From Rhizophagus sp. LPA8_4_AMF (taxonomy: Eukaryota > Glomeromycota > Glomeromycetes > Glomerales > Glomeraceae): a DNA stretch of 26,223 bases. Each line of letters starts with the position of its first letter. Positions within the stretch are counted from its first letter, which is position 1. The stretch spans positions 1-26,223 of the forward strand of contig JADRCO010000805.1 of assembly GCA_021464525.1 (NCBI GenBank), in the 5' to 3' direction. The translations under genes and the position numbers were made by a program. The notes under the pieces are model-generated. The model was given only the letters and a program-made list of their open reading frames with translations. It had not been told where the DNA came from and did not search any database. Shown here piece after piece: positions 11,930 through 22,017 of this stretch.

Positions 11930-11981
11930 TATAAAAAGTAACTTTCCTATAAAAAGTTACTTTCTTATAAAGTTACTTTTC
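11930..11981 (+). promoter_or_regulatory. Triplicated TATA-containing unit upstream of kinase B
   Basis: An 18-bp unit occurs three times in tandem: TATAAAAAG at 11930 and 11948, then TATAAAG at 11966, each followed by an AGTTACTTT-like segment (the first has AGTAACTTT). The array lies 65-107 bp upstream of the kinase B ATG, where a core promoter would be expected. It may offer three alternative TATA boxes. Confidence 0.5.
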
Positions 11982-12036
11982 GTCTTTATCATTACTGAAT
12001 TAAAAAATAACAAAAAAAAAATTTTTTTTTTTCATT

Positions 12037-13714
12037 ATGTCTAAAATTCGACAAGAAACAATTACTATTATACTTAATAAAGCATATACATTAACATATA
12101 ATAAGAATGATTTAGATAAAACATATGAATCAAGAAAAAAAATAATTTTTGATGATACATCACTTACAAAAGAAGAAAAATCAGAAACAATAAGATTATT
12201 AAATAAATATTATGATTATAATAAAATTCACCTTAATAATGGTAAAAAAAGAATTTGTAATAATTGTGAAAGAAATTGTTTAGCAACATTATATTGTGAA
12301 TATTGTATAAAGGATTATTTAAAATCTAATTTTTTAAATTGGACTTCTGGTAATATTGATATTGATGATTTAATACAAAATTGTCAATTAAAATCTTTTG
12401 CTCCTCAAAAAATAATTGAATGGATTTCTTATAATAAATTACAAAATATTAAATGTTTAACTAATAGTGGTTATTCTGAAACTTATTCAGCTGATTGGAT
12501 TGAAGGAAATTATAAAAAATGGGATCTTAAAGAACAACAATTAAAAAGACGTGGAACTAAAAAAGTGATACTTAAAAAATTGGTAAATGTTGAACTTGCC
12601 AAAGAAAATTGGTTTGAAGAGGTACGTTACAAATTGAAATAAAGTAATAAATAATTACAAATTTATTAATCATTATTATTTATTGTAGGCAAAATCTCAT
12701 CTAATGTTAAGTAATAAATGGAATTCTATTGCTAAATGTTACGGTCTAACTCAAAATCCATTAAACGGAAATTATATGCTTATAATGAAACAATATGATA
12801 TGGATTTAAAAAGATATTTACAACAAAATCATAATCAATTTACTTGGAAAGAAAGAATTAATATTATAATTCAAATAACTAAAGCACTTTCAAGAATTCA
12901 TAAAGAAAATATAATTCATAGAAATTTACATTCAGGAAATATATTATACTCACTTCATTATAATTATTGGTATATTAGTGATCTTGGTTTTTGTAATCCT
13001 GCCGATAAACCATTAAAAAGTATATATGGAAATCTTTCTTATGTAGCTCCTGAAGTTATTGCTGGAAAAGAATATAGTTTTGCATCTGATATTTATAGTT
13101 TATCAATGCTTATGTGGGAAATTTCATCTGGACAACCACCATTTATTAATTATGAAAATGGTGATTATTATCTTGCTTTGAATATTGTTAATGGTATGAG
13201 ACCAAAATTTTTATCAGGAACGCCTGACAATTGCAAAAATTTAATGGAAAAGTGTTGGAATGCTAATCCATCAAAAAGATTTAAAATTAATAAATTTAAA
13301 AAAAGAATAATGGAAATTAATAAATCATTTTATAATCAAAAAGAAATTGAAAAACAAAAATCAAATATAAATTCCATAGATTCTATTAGAAAATTATGTA
13401 GTAAAATGTATAATTTTAACGATATACCTGAACCAAAAAATGCTACTAAAGGTTTGATATTTTAAATTTTGTATTAATTAATAAATTCTTAATAAGCTTA
13501 TCGTTATTAAATAATAACATAAAAATTTTTATTTTTTTAAATTTAACAGAAGAACAACACGGTAATTATTATTATTATTAATTTATTTAATAAATTTTAT
13601 AAAAATAATTAATAAATTTTTTTTTGTAATTATAAAATAGAATTTCACTGTACACAATTTCCAAATTTTTATTCTGGCGCAGTAACTGATGATCGGACAC
13701 ACTGTGATTTTTAG
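12037..13714 (+). CDS. Kinase B: Glomeromycotina-type protein kinase with HRN loop
   Basis: Four exons: 12037-12621, 12689-13451, 13550-13561 (12 nt) and 13641-13714 (1434 nt, 477 aa). It is collinear with kinase A: Cys cluster at C74, C77, C81, C87, C90, an NWTSGN motif, beta-3 lysine in VILK (K180), HRN at 272-274, DLG from D293, APE at 315-317. The first intron interrupts both genes at the same codon (after WFEE) and the second at the same TKG/IKG site, so these are true paralogues. The HRD aspartate is Asn here too. The glycine-rich loop keeps only one Gly (LTNSGYSETYSADW). Exons 1 and 2 are firm. The 12-nt exon and the last exon, which ends in TAG, rest on splice consensus and phase; without them the frame would stop at 13465. 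Confidence 0.85.
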
Positions 13715-15905
13715 ATCGGAAATAAAAAAATAGATAAATTATATTTATATCATTTCATACTACTTTTATATATCACAGTTTATAAAGTTTAGTAACCAAT
13801 CAGAGTTTAAGAATAACCGTCTTTATTTGATTATTACCTTTTTTTTTAATTTAAAATAAAACATTTTATTACTTTTCTTTTTTTAATTATTATTATTATA
13901 TATCAAGAATCTAGTAATTATCTATTAAAGGATACTAAAAAAAAATTTCGTAAAATAAAGGTTTATTTATAAACTTGTAAACCCTTTTTATTATGATACA
14001 ACTACTGAATCACGAAATTTATAAAAGATTTGCTATTTGTGGCAAGCAACTTAATAAATTATATTATAATGTAAATACTTCTTTAAATGCTGACTTACCA
14101 GAAAGCAATGTTATCCTTATTATGTCAGACTCAAACTACTATGCAATTTATCTAAAAAAAAAGAAACGAAAGTGTGCACTATTGAACCAAAAAAAAAAAA
14201 CATAATGAAAGAATATGAAGAATTATTTAATATACTTATATAAGAGTTGTCATATGTCATTGCGATTATAAGTCATAATTACTAATAGGATTATGAGCCA
14301 TAATACGGAATCAAATCTGTCAATCGGGTTTTATTAGCAAATCGCGATATTTTATAAATCGGATTTGATTCTTTATCAATCATATCAAAAAATCTTGATA
14401 CTACTATTGTTCTATGCGCTCTCTCATAAATAAAACGTGTAGAGCACGACGCAATTAATAATTATTACATCTAAATTATATTATCGTTTCCTTTATTAGA
14501 TTGCCTATTGCCCTTCACTTGCATTTTATCATCCTACATGACTATCCAACCGTAGACCCAGTTCATAATCACAGTTTGAATAAATAAATAAATTTAATTA
14601 TTTAGATGTAAACCTCTTTCCTGAATTGTTCATACACTGGCCTATAAAAAAGTATTCAGATTTCATCATGTGATTTTGCATTCCTGTGCTACGGTGATTT
14701 CTTCCTATCGCACATACTGTAGAAATAAATATTTTTCACTTCTCTTCTAGTTTTAAATGCGTGAAAACGAAGTTTCAAAGACTTACTGGGAATGTTACTG
14801 TAATAAGTGATATTATATATAAAGAAACGGTTTGCTTAACTGTTGTCCTATTTTCTCGGATAATCTTAACATGTTTTTCTAATTGCGCGTGTATATAGTC
14901 CAACTATTAAATATATAGAATGCGAAAGTAAAACACATTTACATCCGAAGACTATCTGCCAAGGCTTTCTCTTCCATTGTAGTTCGATCTCATGATTATT
15001 TCCACTTTCAATAGATCTGTTTCATCCTTAGAATAAAGAGATAATCAGCAATGGATCGGTCATCACTGTGCAACCTCATGGTTCACTAGTGTGTAGTAAC
15101 AATAACTCACGGTCTACCAATTACCAAGAATCTCAAGAATCCTAGAAACTCTTGGCCCATCGGCAGCCCTCCTTTTTTAAAAAACTAAAATATCACCTTA
15201 AAGACTTTCCATATCAACTTCGCCATTTCGCCTTTCAACAGATGATCAAATCGAAAAAAACGCTATGTTCATATAATTTACTGGAAAAAATCAGCGAAAT
15301 TTGACCTCCATCTGAGATATCCAAAAAGTGACCAGTCGTTTATACTGGTTTTATAAAATATTGTATTTTGTCGGTCTTTGTTCTACGAAAAGGATAAAGA
15401 AAATAAAATTAACAACACCTTGGGCATAGCTTAATAAGTTTTGATTTATATTAATCGTGATCATATGACGTGGCGCAGAAACCTGGATACATGTGACACA
15501 AGGATTATTAATGATATTTAATTGAAATTCTAATTTGTGCGAAAGTGTGTGTAATTTTGTATACAGTGACTCATTATGTTTATATAATAAATATTTAATA
15601 ACATTTCTATTTAATTATTATCACTATAATTATCTGTTTTCCTATAAAGAATTAAAATATATTATTTAGAATCATAAATTTTGTTATTGCGTCAATTGCG
15701 GCTAGTATATAAAAAGTACAATTAAACTTTAAAACTTATAAAATTTATTAATAGTAATGACTCATGCGAAATATAGTTAACCAGTTGACCATGATTAACA
15801 TGATTAACTCGAGTCACATATATATCATCAGAGAGAATTTTCCTACTTTTCCAAACCTGTACATACGTCATTCTCTCCATAACCCATTCATCATATAAGT
15901 CTTTT
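13715..15905. other. Intergenic region, no gene recognised
   Basis: The 70-codon frame at 13993-14205 has no recognisable motif and ends in a poly-A stretch. Small inverted repeats occur: ATTATG/CATAAT around 14290-14305, and GAATCAAATC (about 14308) against GATTTGATTC (about 14362). I see no tRNA or other structured RNA that I can support. Confidence 0.45.
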
Positions 15906-16084
15906 ATGATTACACTGAACATTTTCAAAATGATAACACTGATAGAACTTTTAGTATCGATATTGACAAAAATAAGTCAATAAAAGAACTGAAAAAAATC
16001 ATCGAGCTTTATATTGTTGAGAACGACCTTTTACTTCAAAAAGCTGATATTTCTACTTCTCTCGATAAATACAAACATTATTAA
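15906..16084 (+). pseudogene. Broken Crinkler-like (CRN) N-terminal module
   Basis: An ATG at 15906 starts MITLN, as in CRN-type N-terminal domains of Glomeromycotina. The homology then continues in another frame from 15932 (DNTDRTFSIDIDKNKSIKEL), so an indel lies between 15921 and 15931. That second frame runs on to a TAA at 16082-16084. The next in-frame codons, across AAT to the ATG at 16088, read like the end of the same module (ELSDKIDKYF...RIHV). The CRN module is therefore interrupted twice, by a frameshift and by an in-frame stop, just before the protease gene. CRN N-terminal modules are associated with secreted or host-directed effector-type modular proteins; the role here is unknown. 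I identified it by recalled family pattern, not by a search. Confidence 0.6.
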
Positions 16085-16087
16085 AAT

Positions 16088-18094
16088 ATGGAATTATCAG
16101 ATAAGATTGATAAATACTTTGATCAACCTTCAAAGGATCGTATTCATGTTACATATGGTAAGAATTGGATGATATACCGCTCTTTATTTACTTATTCTTA
16201 ATATATATATTTTTATTTTATAAAGTTGAGACAGAAATTGAACATAAATTAAGCGAAATGGAATTAAGAGATAAAAATTATTCAGGTTTTGTATTCAACA
16301 TTCTCTTAAACGTTCATGATATTTATTTATATTTTTTAACGTATCATTATCCTTTTAGATCTTCGAGGTACACTTTTGGTTGCGTACAAAACAGGGTGTT
16401 TGATTATAGGAGATAAAGTCAAGTTTGAGCATAAGGGAAAGGATTATGATGCAGTGTTTAAAACCATCAATAATAAGTTACGTTTAGTTTATGTTGATCA
16501 TGAATGTAGGTCCTTTGCTGAGTTTATTCGAAAAGTGACAGATTATACAATACTGGATGAAACCCAATATTCGAACTTGAAAATTAATGATGTATCTTGG
16601 AAAGATTTTTGTGAAAAGGTGATATTTATGGAATCTGTAATGTCCATTAAGAATGAGCTACAATCTATTCCTAATGATCTGAACGTGCGAGATATTTTCT
16701 TTGGTACCGAATCTCCACATTATAATGTCAAAAAACTGTATATCGTGGTGAATAACACCCCGGCAATGAAATTACAAGTGATCGGAGAGTTTCAGATCAT
16801 TTATATTGAGTGGGGAATATTTACAGAAACAGTTCCAAGAAATCTCTCTCCAGAGAAACCAATTCCTTTAGATATTAAGAAAAAGTTTGATAATTTCTTA
16901 GATACGACTCTTGGAATCAAATTTAGTTCAAAGCACAGTAATATCAATGCAATTAGTTTGGGCTGGAAGATATTTAAAGGGGAGTATATAGATACACCAG
17001 CTATTATCTTTCATGTAATCCGTAAGGGTGTGATTCCATTAGGTAGTGAAATTCTTCCTCAGGAAATTTATGGTATAAAAACTGATATACGTGAGGGATT
17101 TTATGATGCATGTGGACTTAGAGATGCATTGTTTTGTCAAGGATATATGGAAAGATTTTCTCCAGGTTGTAGCATTGGAATTACTAGTTGCAATACTCGA
17201 GCAGGAACATTAGGAGCATTCGTAGAAAATAAAATTGGTTCGAATGGTAACATTTATCTACTGAGTAATGACCATATTCTTCGTTTAAATGATGGTAATG
17301 AGGAGAAAAGTATTGTCCGACAACCAGCTTATAAAGACTATGAAGAGGTGACATATCGCGAAATAGAAGGAGAAAAATGTCTATTAAAAAGGGCACAGCG
17401 TGATAAGAAATATGAAGAAACTAAAAAAAGGACCAAACGAATAGAAAAATTAGAAAATAAGTTGGAACGGCGAAAAGAAAAAAAAACAGAATTTGCAAAA
17501 TTTGTGAATGGTATACGTGACAATTATAAGATTGACAACAAATTGTATGGAGTTGATGCCGCCATAGCCTTGGTTGATGACCCTGATAAGAAACTGTCCA
17601 TAAATCCAAAAGATGTTGCCATCCCTGAATCAGAGTTCAAAGTTCAGTCTCTTAAGCCTATTATGCTTTCGGGCATCAGAGATGTCAATTTGATAGAAAC
17701 TTCGGATTGTGTGTTCAAAGTTGGACGTGCTACAGGATTAACTAAAGGGCGTATTGACGAAACATTAACAACTATTTTAGATGGAGATTTCCGGATCTAC
17801 GAACAACAATTACCAATATTTCGCGATGTTTTTATAGAAAAGATTGAGATAGAAGGGAGAATTCTATTCCCACCTATACGACTAGACAGACAAATATTGG
17901 TGAAGCGGGCAGATGATGGAATGTTTATGCAGAAAGGGGATTCAGGCTGTGTATGGTTCGATCAAGAGGGGAAAATCATAGCATTAGGGCATGGTACACT
18001 TCATGTAAATAATCTTAATAGTGTTTATGGTATAGGGTCTCCGATAAACGCAGTGTTGGAGTCTCTTGGAGTTAAACCTTATTTTGGTAGTTAA
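16088..18094 (+). CDS. RAMA-like plus trypsin-fold serine protease protein
   Basis: Three exons: 16088-16157, 16226-16285 and 16359-18094 (1866 nt, 621 aa), both introns phase 1. Residues 1-24 look like the last part of a CRN-type N-terminal module. Residues about 44-132 resemble a RAMA domain (GCLIIGDKVKFEHKGKDYDA, then a W at 124), a small module thought to bind DNA or chromatin. Residues about 230-621 form a trypsin-fold peptidase: SNDHIL with H349, VDAAIA with D443, GDSG with S572, plus the VGRATGL strand usual in NAL1-like and other non-digestive S1-type proteases. A highly charged coiled-coil-like insert (about 384-420) lies between His and Asp. I see no signal peptide. The start at 16088 is the first ATG after an in-frame stop. 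Target is unknown. The protease call is firm; RAMA is moderate. Confidence 0.82.
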
Positions 18095-18500
18095 GAATAA
18101 AAAATAAAATATATATCGGTAATTCGAATTTAAAGGGTTTAATAAAAGATTTTTAAATAATTGCTTTTAAAATTATTTTAGAAATCAGTTAATGATTGAA
18201 TATTTAATTAAATAGGTAATATTGATGTTAGTATTTCGTTTTGTTGTGAAGTTTTTACCTTGACATGTAAGCCCTCTCCTATAATAAAAACCTCATTTCT
18301 CAAAAATTGCCAGTTACAAGGGTTTTTTTTTGTTTGAATTTTATTTAAAACAAGTGTTACAATAAAAAAAAACGGCTAAAGTTCTTTTGTACCTTTATTT
18401 ATAACAGCTTAAAAAATTTTGAATTCACCTTGGGCGCATGAAACGAACGAGGGTTAACATCATGACTCCGGAAAAGTCTAAGGAATCATATAGCTCTAAC
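18095..18500. other. 3' flank of the protease gene
   Basis: A+T-rich sequence without a recognisable gene. AATAAA-like strings just after the stop (about 18100-18110) could serve as polyadenylation signals. Confidence 0.4.
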
Positions 18501-18604
18501 GGGGCCGGCATTATAATAATGCCAGCCAGTATCTAAAAAGGAAATAATTTCCTGACTAGAATTATCACCTAATTATCCATAAAAGGAAAGATCTACGTGA
18601 TCAC
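18501..18604 (+). repeat. Dispersed palindromic repeat, copy B
   Basis: This copy is more intact than the one at 4452-4564. GGCATTAT and ATAATGCC form an exact eight-base stem around one A, and GGAAAT and ATTTCC form a second around one A. The shared tail is AATTATCCAT, AAAGGAAAGATC and TGATCAC. Both copies lie on the same strand. No target-site duplication is evident. Confidence 0.75.
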
Positions 18605-19618
18605 TTCAACACCCGGCACCGCATAAAATTCTGCGTAGTATAACAGCAGATTAAAAACTTCCACGCATCACTGAAATAAACTCTGGAATAAATTCTCACG
18701 AGATTGAGAAAACATATTTAGCCTCACGTAATATTCAGTAAGAATTTAAAAGCTGATCGTTTTAATGAATTATTTGAATCGATGATTTTTAAGATTTTCA
18801 AGTGACCCAATTCGTAACGAAATTCGAGTCTATCTTTAATCAGGTAACTGATTCAAACCGGTGTGCCACTAGGAAAACCCATTAAATTTTATTAATATAT
18901 TCCCGAGTAAACAATAAGTAAATAAAATAAACGAATAAATCAAAAGCCTTTTTATAATATTACTAGATATACCCAACACATTATTGTCCTATAGATTCTC
19001 TTTCTTCGAACACATGTTAGTTTAACGTCTTTCCGGACGCAGTACATTATAAAATTACATTTTAAAATTTATACAACTTAAAGTAATTATAAAACTGCGC
19101 CTTCAAATAGTACTGCGCACTATACACTGGCTGAGCTGATATCGAACTAACCAATTTTATATTAAGCATAAAAAAAAGCTTTGATTATATAAATTTCGTT
19201 TTGATAATAAACATTATTTCAGTATAATATTATTCTCCTTTACGAATATCCCCATATAAAACTCGTCCCCATAAATCGAACATTCAATATGTGAATCTGC
19301 TTCTTCTAGTACTAACAAGCAAATACTAATTAACGTTATCCAATAATAAAGTAATTTTTTTTTTACATTTATAAATATATGATTTTTTTTTTTTTACTCC
19401 GATTTTTATATAAAAGAATACTTATGATTCGCTCAAATGATTTTTGTCGATTTTACTTAATTACTTGCTCATCTAAGGAAAGTTCTACAAAATCAAAGCA
19501 ACAATAACATTGTTTATCACATTTGACAAAAATTCTAATTTTACCTTTTTGATTAGTGCATATGGTTCATCCAGTAATTTTCGCAATAAAAATAAAAAAA
19601 AAAATCTTACATAAACAG
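18605..19618. other. Intergenic region upstream of the acetyltransferase
   Basis: No gene is recognised on either strand. It contains several T-rich tracts near 19350-19395. Confidence 0.45.
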
Positions 19619-19627
19619 TATATATAA
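19619..19627 (+). promoter_or_regulatory. Candidate TATA box of the acetyltransferase gene
   Basis: TATATATAA lies 68-76 bp before the ATG at 19695. It is followed by a pyrimidine-rich stretch (TTTTCTTTTTCTTCTC) and an A run directly before the start codon, a layout usual for fungal promoters. Confidence 0.45.
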
Positions 19628-19694
19628 GAAAGTTTTCTTTTTCTTCTCATAAACAAAACCCTTAGATTAATCGAAACAAAAAAAAAAAAAAAAA

Positions 19695-20630
19695 ATGCCC
19701 GAAAAAAACAATTTAAATGAAAATATGTTAAGTGAAAAAGAAAAAGCTCTTGCCGGACTTCCATATTCAGGATTTTCCGAAGAATTAATTAATGATCGGT
19801 TTAAAGCTAGAGAAATACTTTATAAATTTAATAATTCTAAACCAATTCGTTTTAAAACTGATGAATATCGTGAAAGAGAAAAAATTTTTCGGCAATTATT
19901 TGGTAGTGTTGGTAAGGATGTTGAAATTGAACCACCATTCTATTGTGATTATGTAAGTTTTTATCATATTAAATTATATTTATGACTAATAGTATGATAA
20001 TTAAATATTTTTTATTAATTTCATAGGGATATAATATTCATATTGGGGATAATTTTTTTTGTAATTTTAATTGTACAATATTGGACTGTAATAAAGTTGA
20101 AATTGGAGATCGGGTTCTATTTGGACCAAATGTTTCACTTTACCCCGTAACTCATCCTACACAACCTGAAGAAAGAGTAAATGGTCCTGAACTTGCGTTC
20201 CCCATAAAGGTATTAACCATAAATAAAATTATTTTTGATAATTTTTTAAACAAAGTTTGATTTTTATTTTATACTAGATTGGAAATGATGTATGGATTGG
20301 TGGAGGAGCTACTATTTGTCCAGGAATTACCATCGGAGATGGGGTATGTGTTGGTTATTTTTTTCTAAATTTTAATAGATATTGACGTAGAATTAAATAA
20401 TTTTGACTCATTTTGATTTATTTATACGGAGATTAGGTAACTGTTGGTGCAGGATCTGTGGTATGTTATTTACGGTATATTTTAGAATAATGAAATAAAC
20501 TTTTTTTTTTAAATGAAATTAATTAAATTTAATCTTGTTTTAGGTTACAAAAGACGTTCCGCCATATGTAGTAGTTGCTGGTAATCCTGCTAAAATAATT
20601 AAACATTTAGAAAGAAAGACAAAAATTTAA
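19695..20630 (+). CDS. Maltose/galactoside-type O-acetyltransferase
   Basis: Five exons: 19695-19952, 20027-20209, 20278-20343, 20437-20460 (24 nt) and 20544-20630, all phase 0, giving 205 aa. The protein should transfer an acetyl group from acetyl-CoA to a sugar hydroxyl. Residues about 14-70 match the N-terminal domain of maltose acetyltransferases (SEKEKALAGLPYSGFSEEL). Residues about 87-195 are left-handed beta-helix hexapeptide repeats (IGDNFF, IGDRVLF, IGNDVWIGGGATI, IGDGVTVGAGSVV). H129 in YPVTHP corresponds to the catalytic His of LacA-type enzymes, and the ending VVAGNPAKII is typical. Length is near the family's 183-205 aa. There is no signal peptide, so it is likely cytosolic. Its 3' end faces the HMG-box gene, about 160 bp away. 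The natural substrate is unknown. Confidence 0.93.
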
Positions 20631-20788
20631 AATAAATTTCATTTTTAAAACAATGAATTTATTATCCCTGTATAATTATATAAATATAAAATCTGAAATA
20701 ATTATTTCAAATTTTTATTAAAACAAGTTATTACTTATTCGCGAAACTTCACAAATTGGTCCATTTAAAAAATTCATATAAAACTCGA

Positions 20789-21744
20789 TTACATATTCTT
20801 GTATTCTTCCATCTGTTGTTCATAACGATAAATGGCTTCGTTATGTTCTTTTATATATGGCTTTTTTTATATAGAAATAATTAATCAAAAGTTCATATAA
20901 ATTACAAAGCCAAGAAAAGATAAATTACATTACCTGTTTATCTTCAGAAGTAAGTTTTTCCCATTCAAAAACATATTTTTCAAGCTTATCAAGTCCTATC
21001 TTTCCTGCTCCTTCTTCACTCATGCGTTTCATAGCATAATAAGCATAAGGCGATTTTGGTGGTGTTGTTATTTTAGGATCTTTAAGTTCTTTAATCAAAT
21101 TAAGCTTAATCTTCTTTTCAGCAAATTTCAATTTACGTTCATGTACCAATTTACGTCTTTTATTTTCTTGGTGAATATCCTTAGCCGACAAGGAATTTAA
21201 CCACGTATCATGATTCTTCTTGTATTCTGCGAACATTCTTTTATATCGATTTATAAATACCTAAATTTTCGAAATAAATGATCAATATAAATTAAGTTAA
21301 ACGAATTAAGAGCTTTTCTTACATCTTTTTCCTCTTGTGGTAATTTTGCCCATCCCGCACCAGCTAATTTAGCAACGTCAGCTATATTAAGCTTGTTATG
21401 TTCTTTACGAATTTTACGTAAGAATTCTAAGTAAAAAAGAATATAAGCGGATGGAGGATGTTTTGGTTCTTCAGGTATAAGAGGAGTAGAAACTTTACAA
21501 GAAATTAAAAATCGAATTTTAAGTAAAACGGAATTTAATATTATACAGTAATCATTTTTTATTTCTTTTTTAAAAAAAAAAACTTTGCAATCTTACCACT
21601 TGGCTCGAAACTATCTATAGTTTCTTGTGATATATTTGTATATTGTCGCATCAAGTTAACACCGACAATGCGACCTTTATAATAAAGTGCTGGCATAACC
21701 TTTAGTTTATGCATTGTTAATGATAATTTTCCTAGAGTATTCAT
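20789..21744 (-). CDS. Mitochondrial HMG-box protein (TFAM/Abf2-like)
   Basis: Four exons: 21744-21597, 21492-21323, 21260-20934 and 20860-20789 (717 nt, 238 aa). Residues 1-35 are basic, hydroxylated and without acidic residues (MNTLGKLSLTMHKLKVMPAL, then YYKGR), as expected for a mitochondrial presequence. Two HMG boxes follow: box 1 at about 59-125 (PPSAYILFYLEF...AGAGWAKLPQEEK) and box 2 at about 173-235 (PPKSPYAYYAMKRM...EWEKLTSEDKQPYI), joined by a lysine-rich linker. This is the TFAM/Abf2 plan: non-specific DNA binding and compaction of mitochondrial nucleoids. Whether it also activates transcription cannot be told. FIGNL1-like lies 273 bp upstream on the same strand. A nuclear HMGB role is the main alternative. 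Confidence 0.88.
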
Positions 21745-22017
21745 TTTTGATTTTTTTTTGTTATTGTCTCAAAAGTGAAAAAGGTGAAATAAATGCAAAT
21801 TTAATCATATATGATGATGATTACAGTAAATATGAAACATCATGAGTAATGCTAAAAAGTTCGCAATATAGTCATTATATATGATCTTGAATCATGAAAA
21901 AATTTTTTTTTCCTATTCTATTAATTTCAAGTATAGTGTTATTTTGTCATTAAGTTTATTACAACTTTTATCTTGAATTTTATTTTCCTTTAAACTACAT
22001 TTAAATTATATATATAT

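Noticed and set aside
13993-14205. 70-codon plus-strand ORF after kinase B
   Set aside because: No recognisable family; it ends in poly-A encoded lysines.
15722-15928. 68-codon minus-strand ORF
   Set aside because: It lies opposite and upstream of the CRN-like remnant, has no recognisable motif, and the plus strand gives the better explanation.
16165-16416. Plus-strand ORF spanning the start of the protease gene
   Set aside because: It reads through two introns; the spliced model uses only 16226-16285 and 16359 onward and joins in phase.
17184-17609. Minus-strand ORFs inside the protease exon
   Set aside because: They are shadows of the long plus-strand coding exon.
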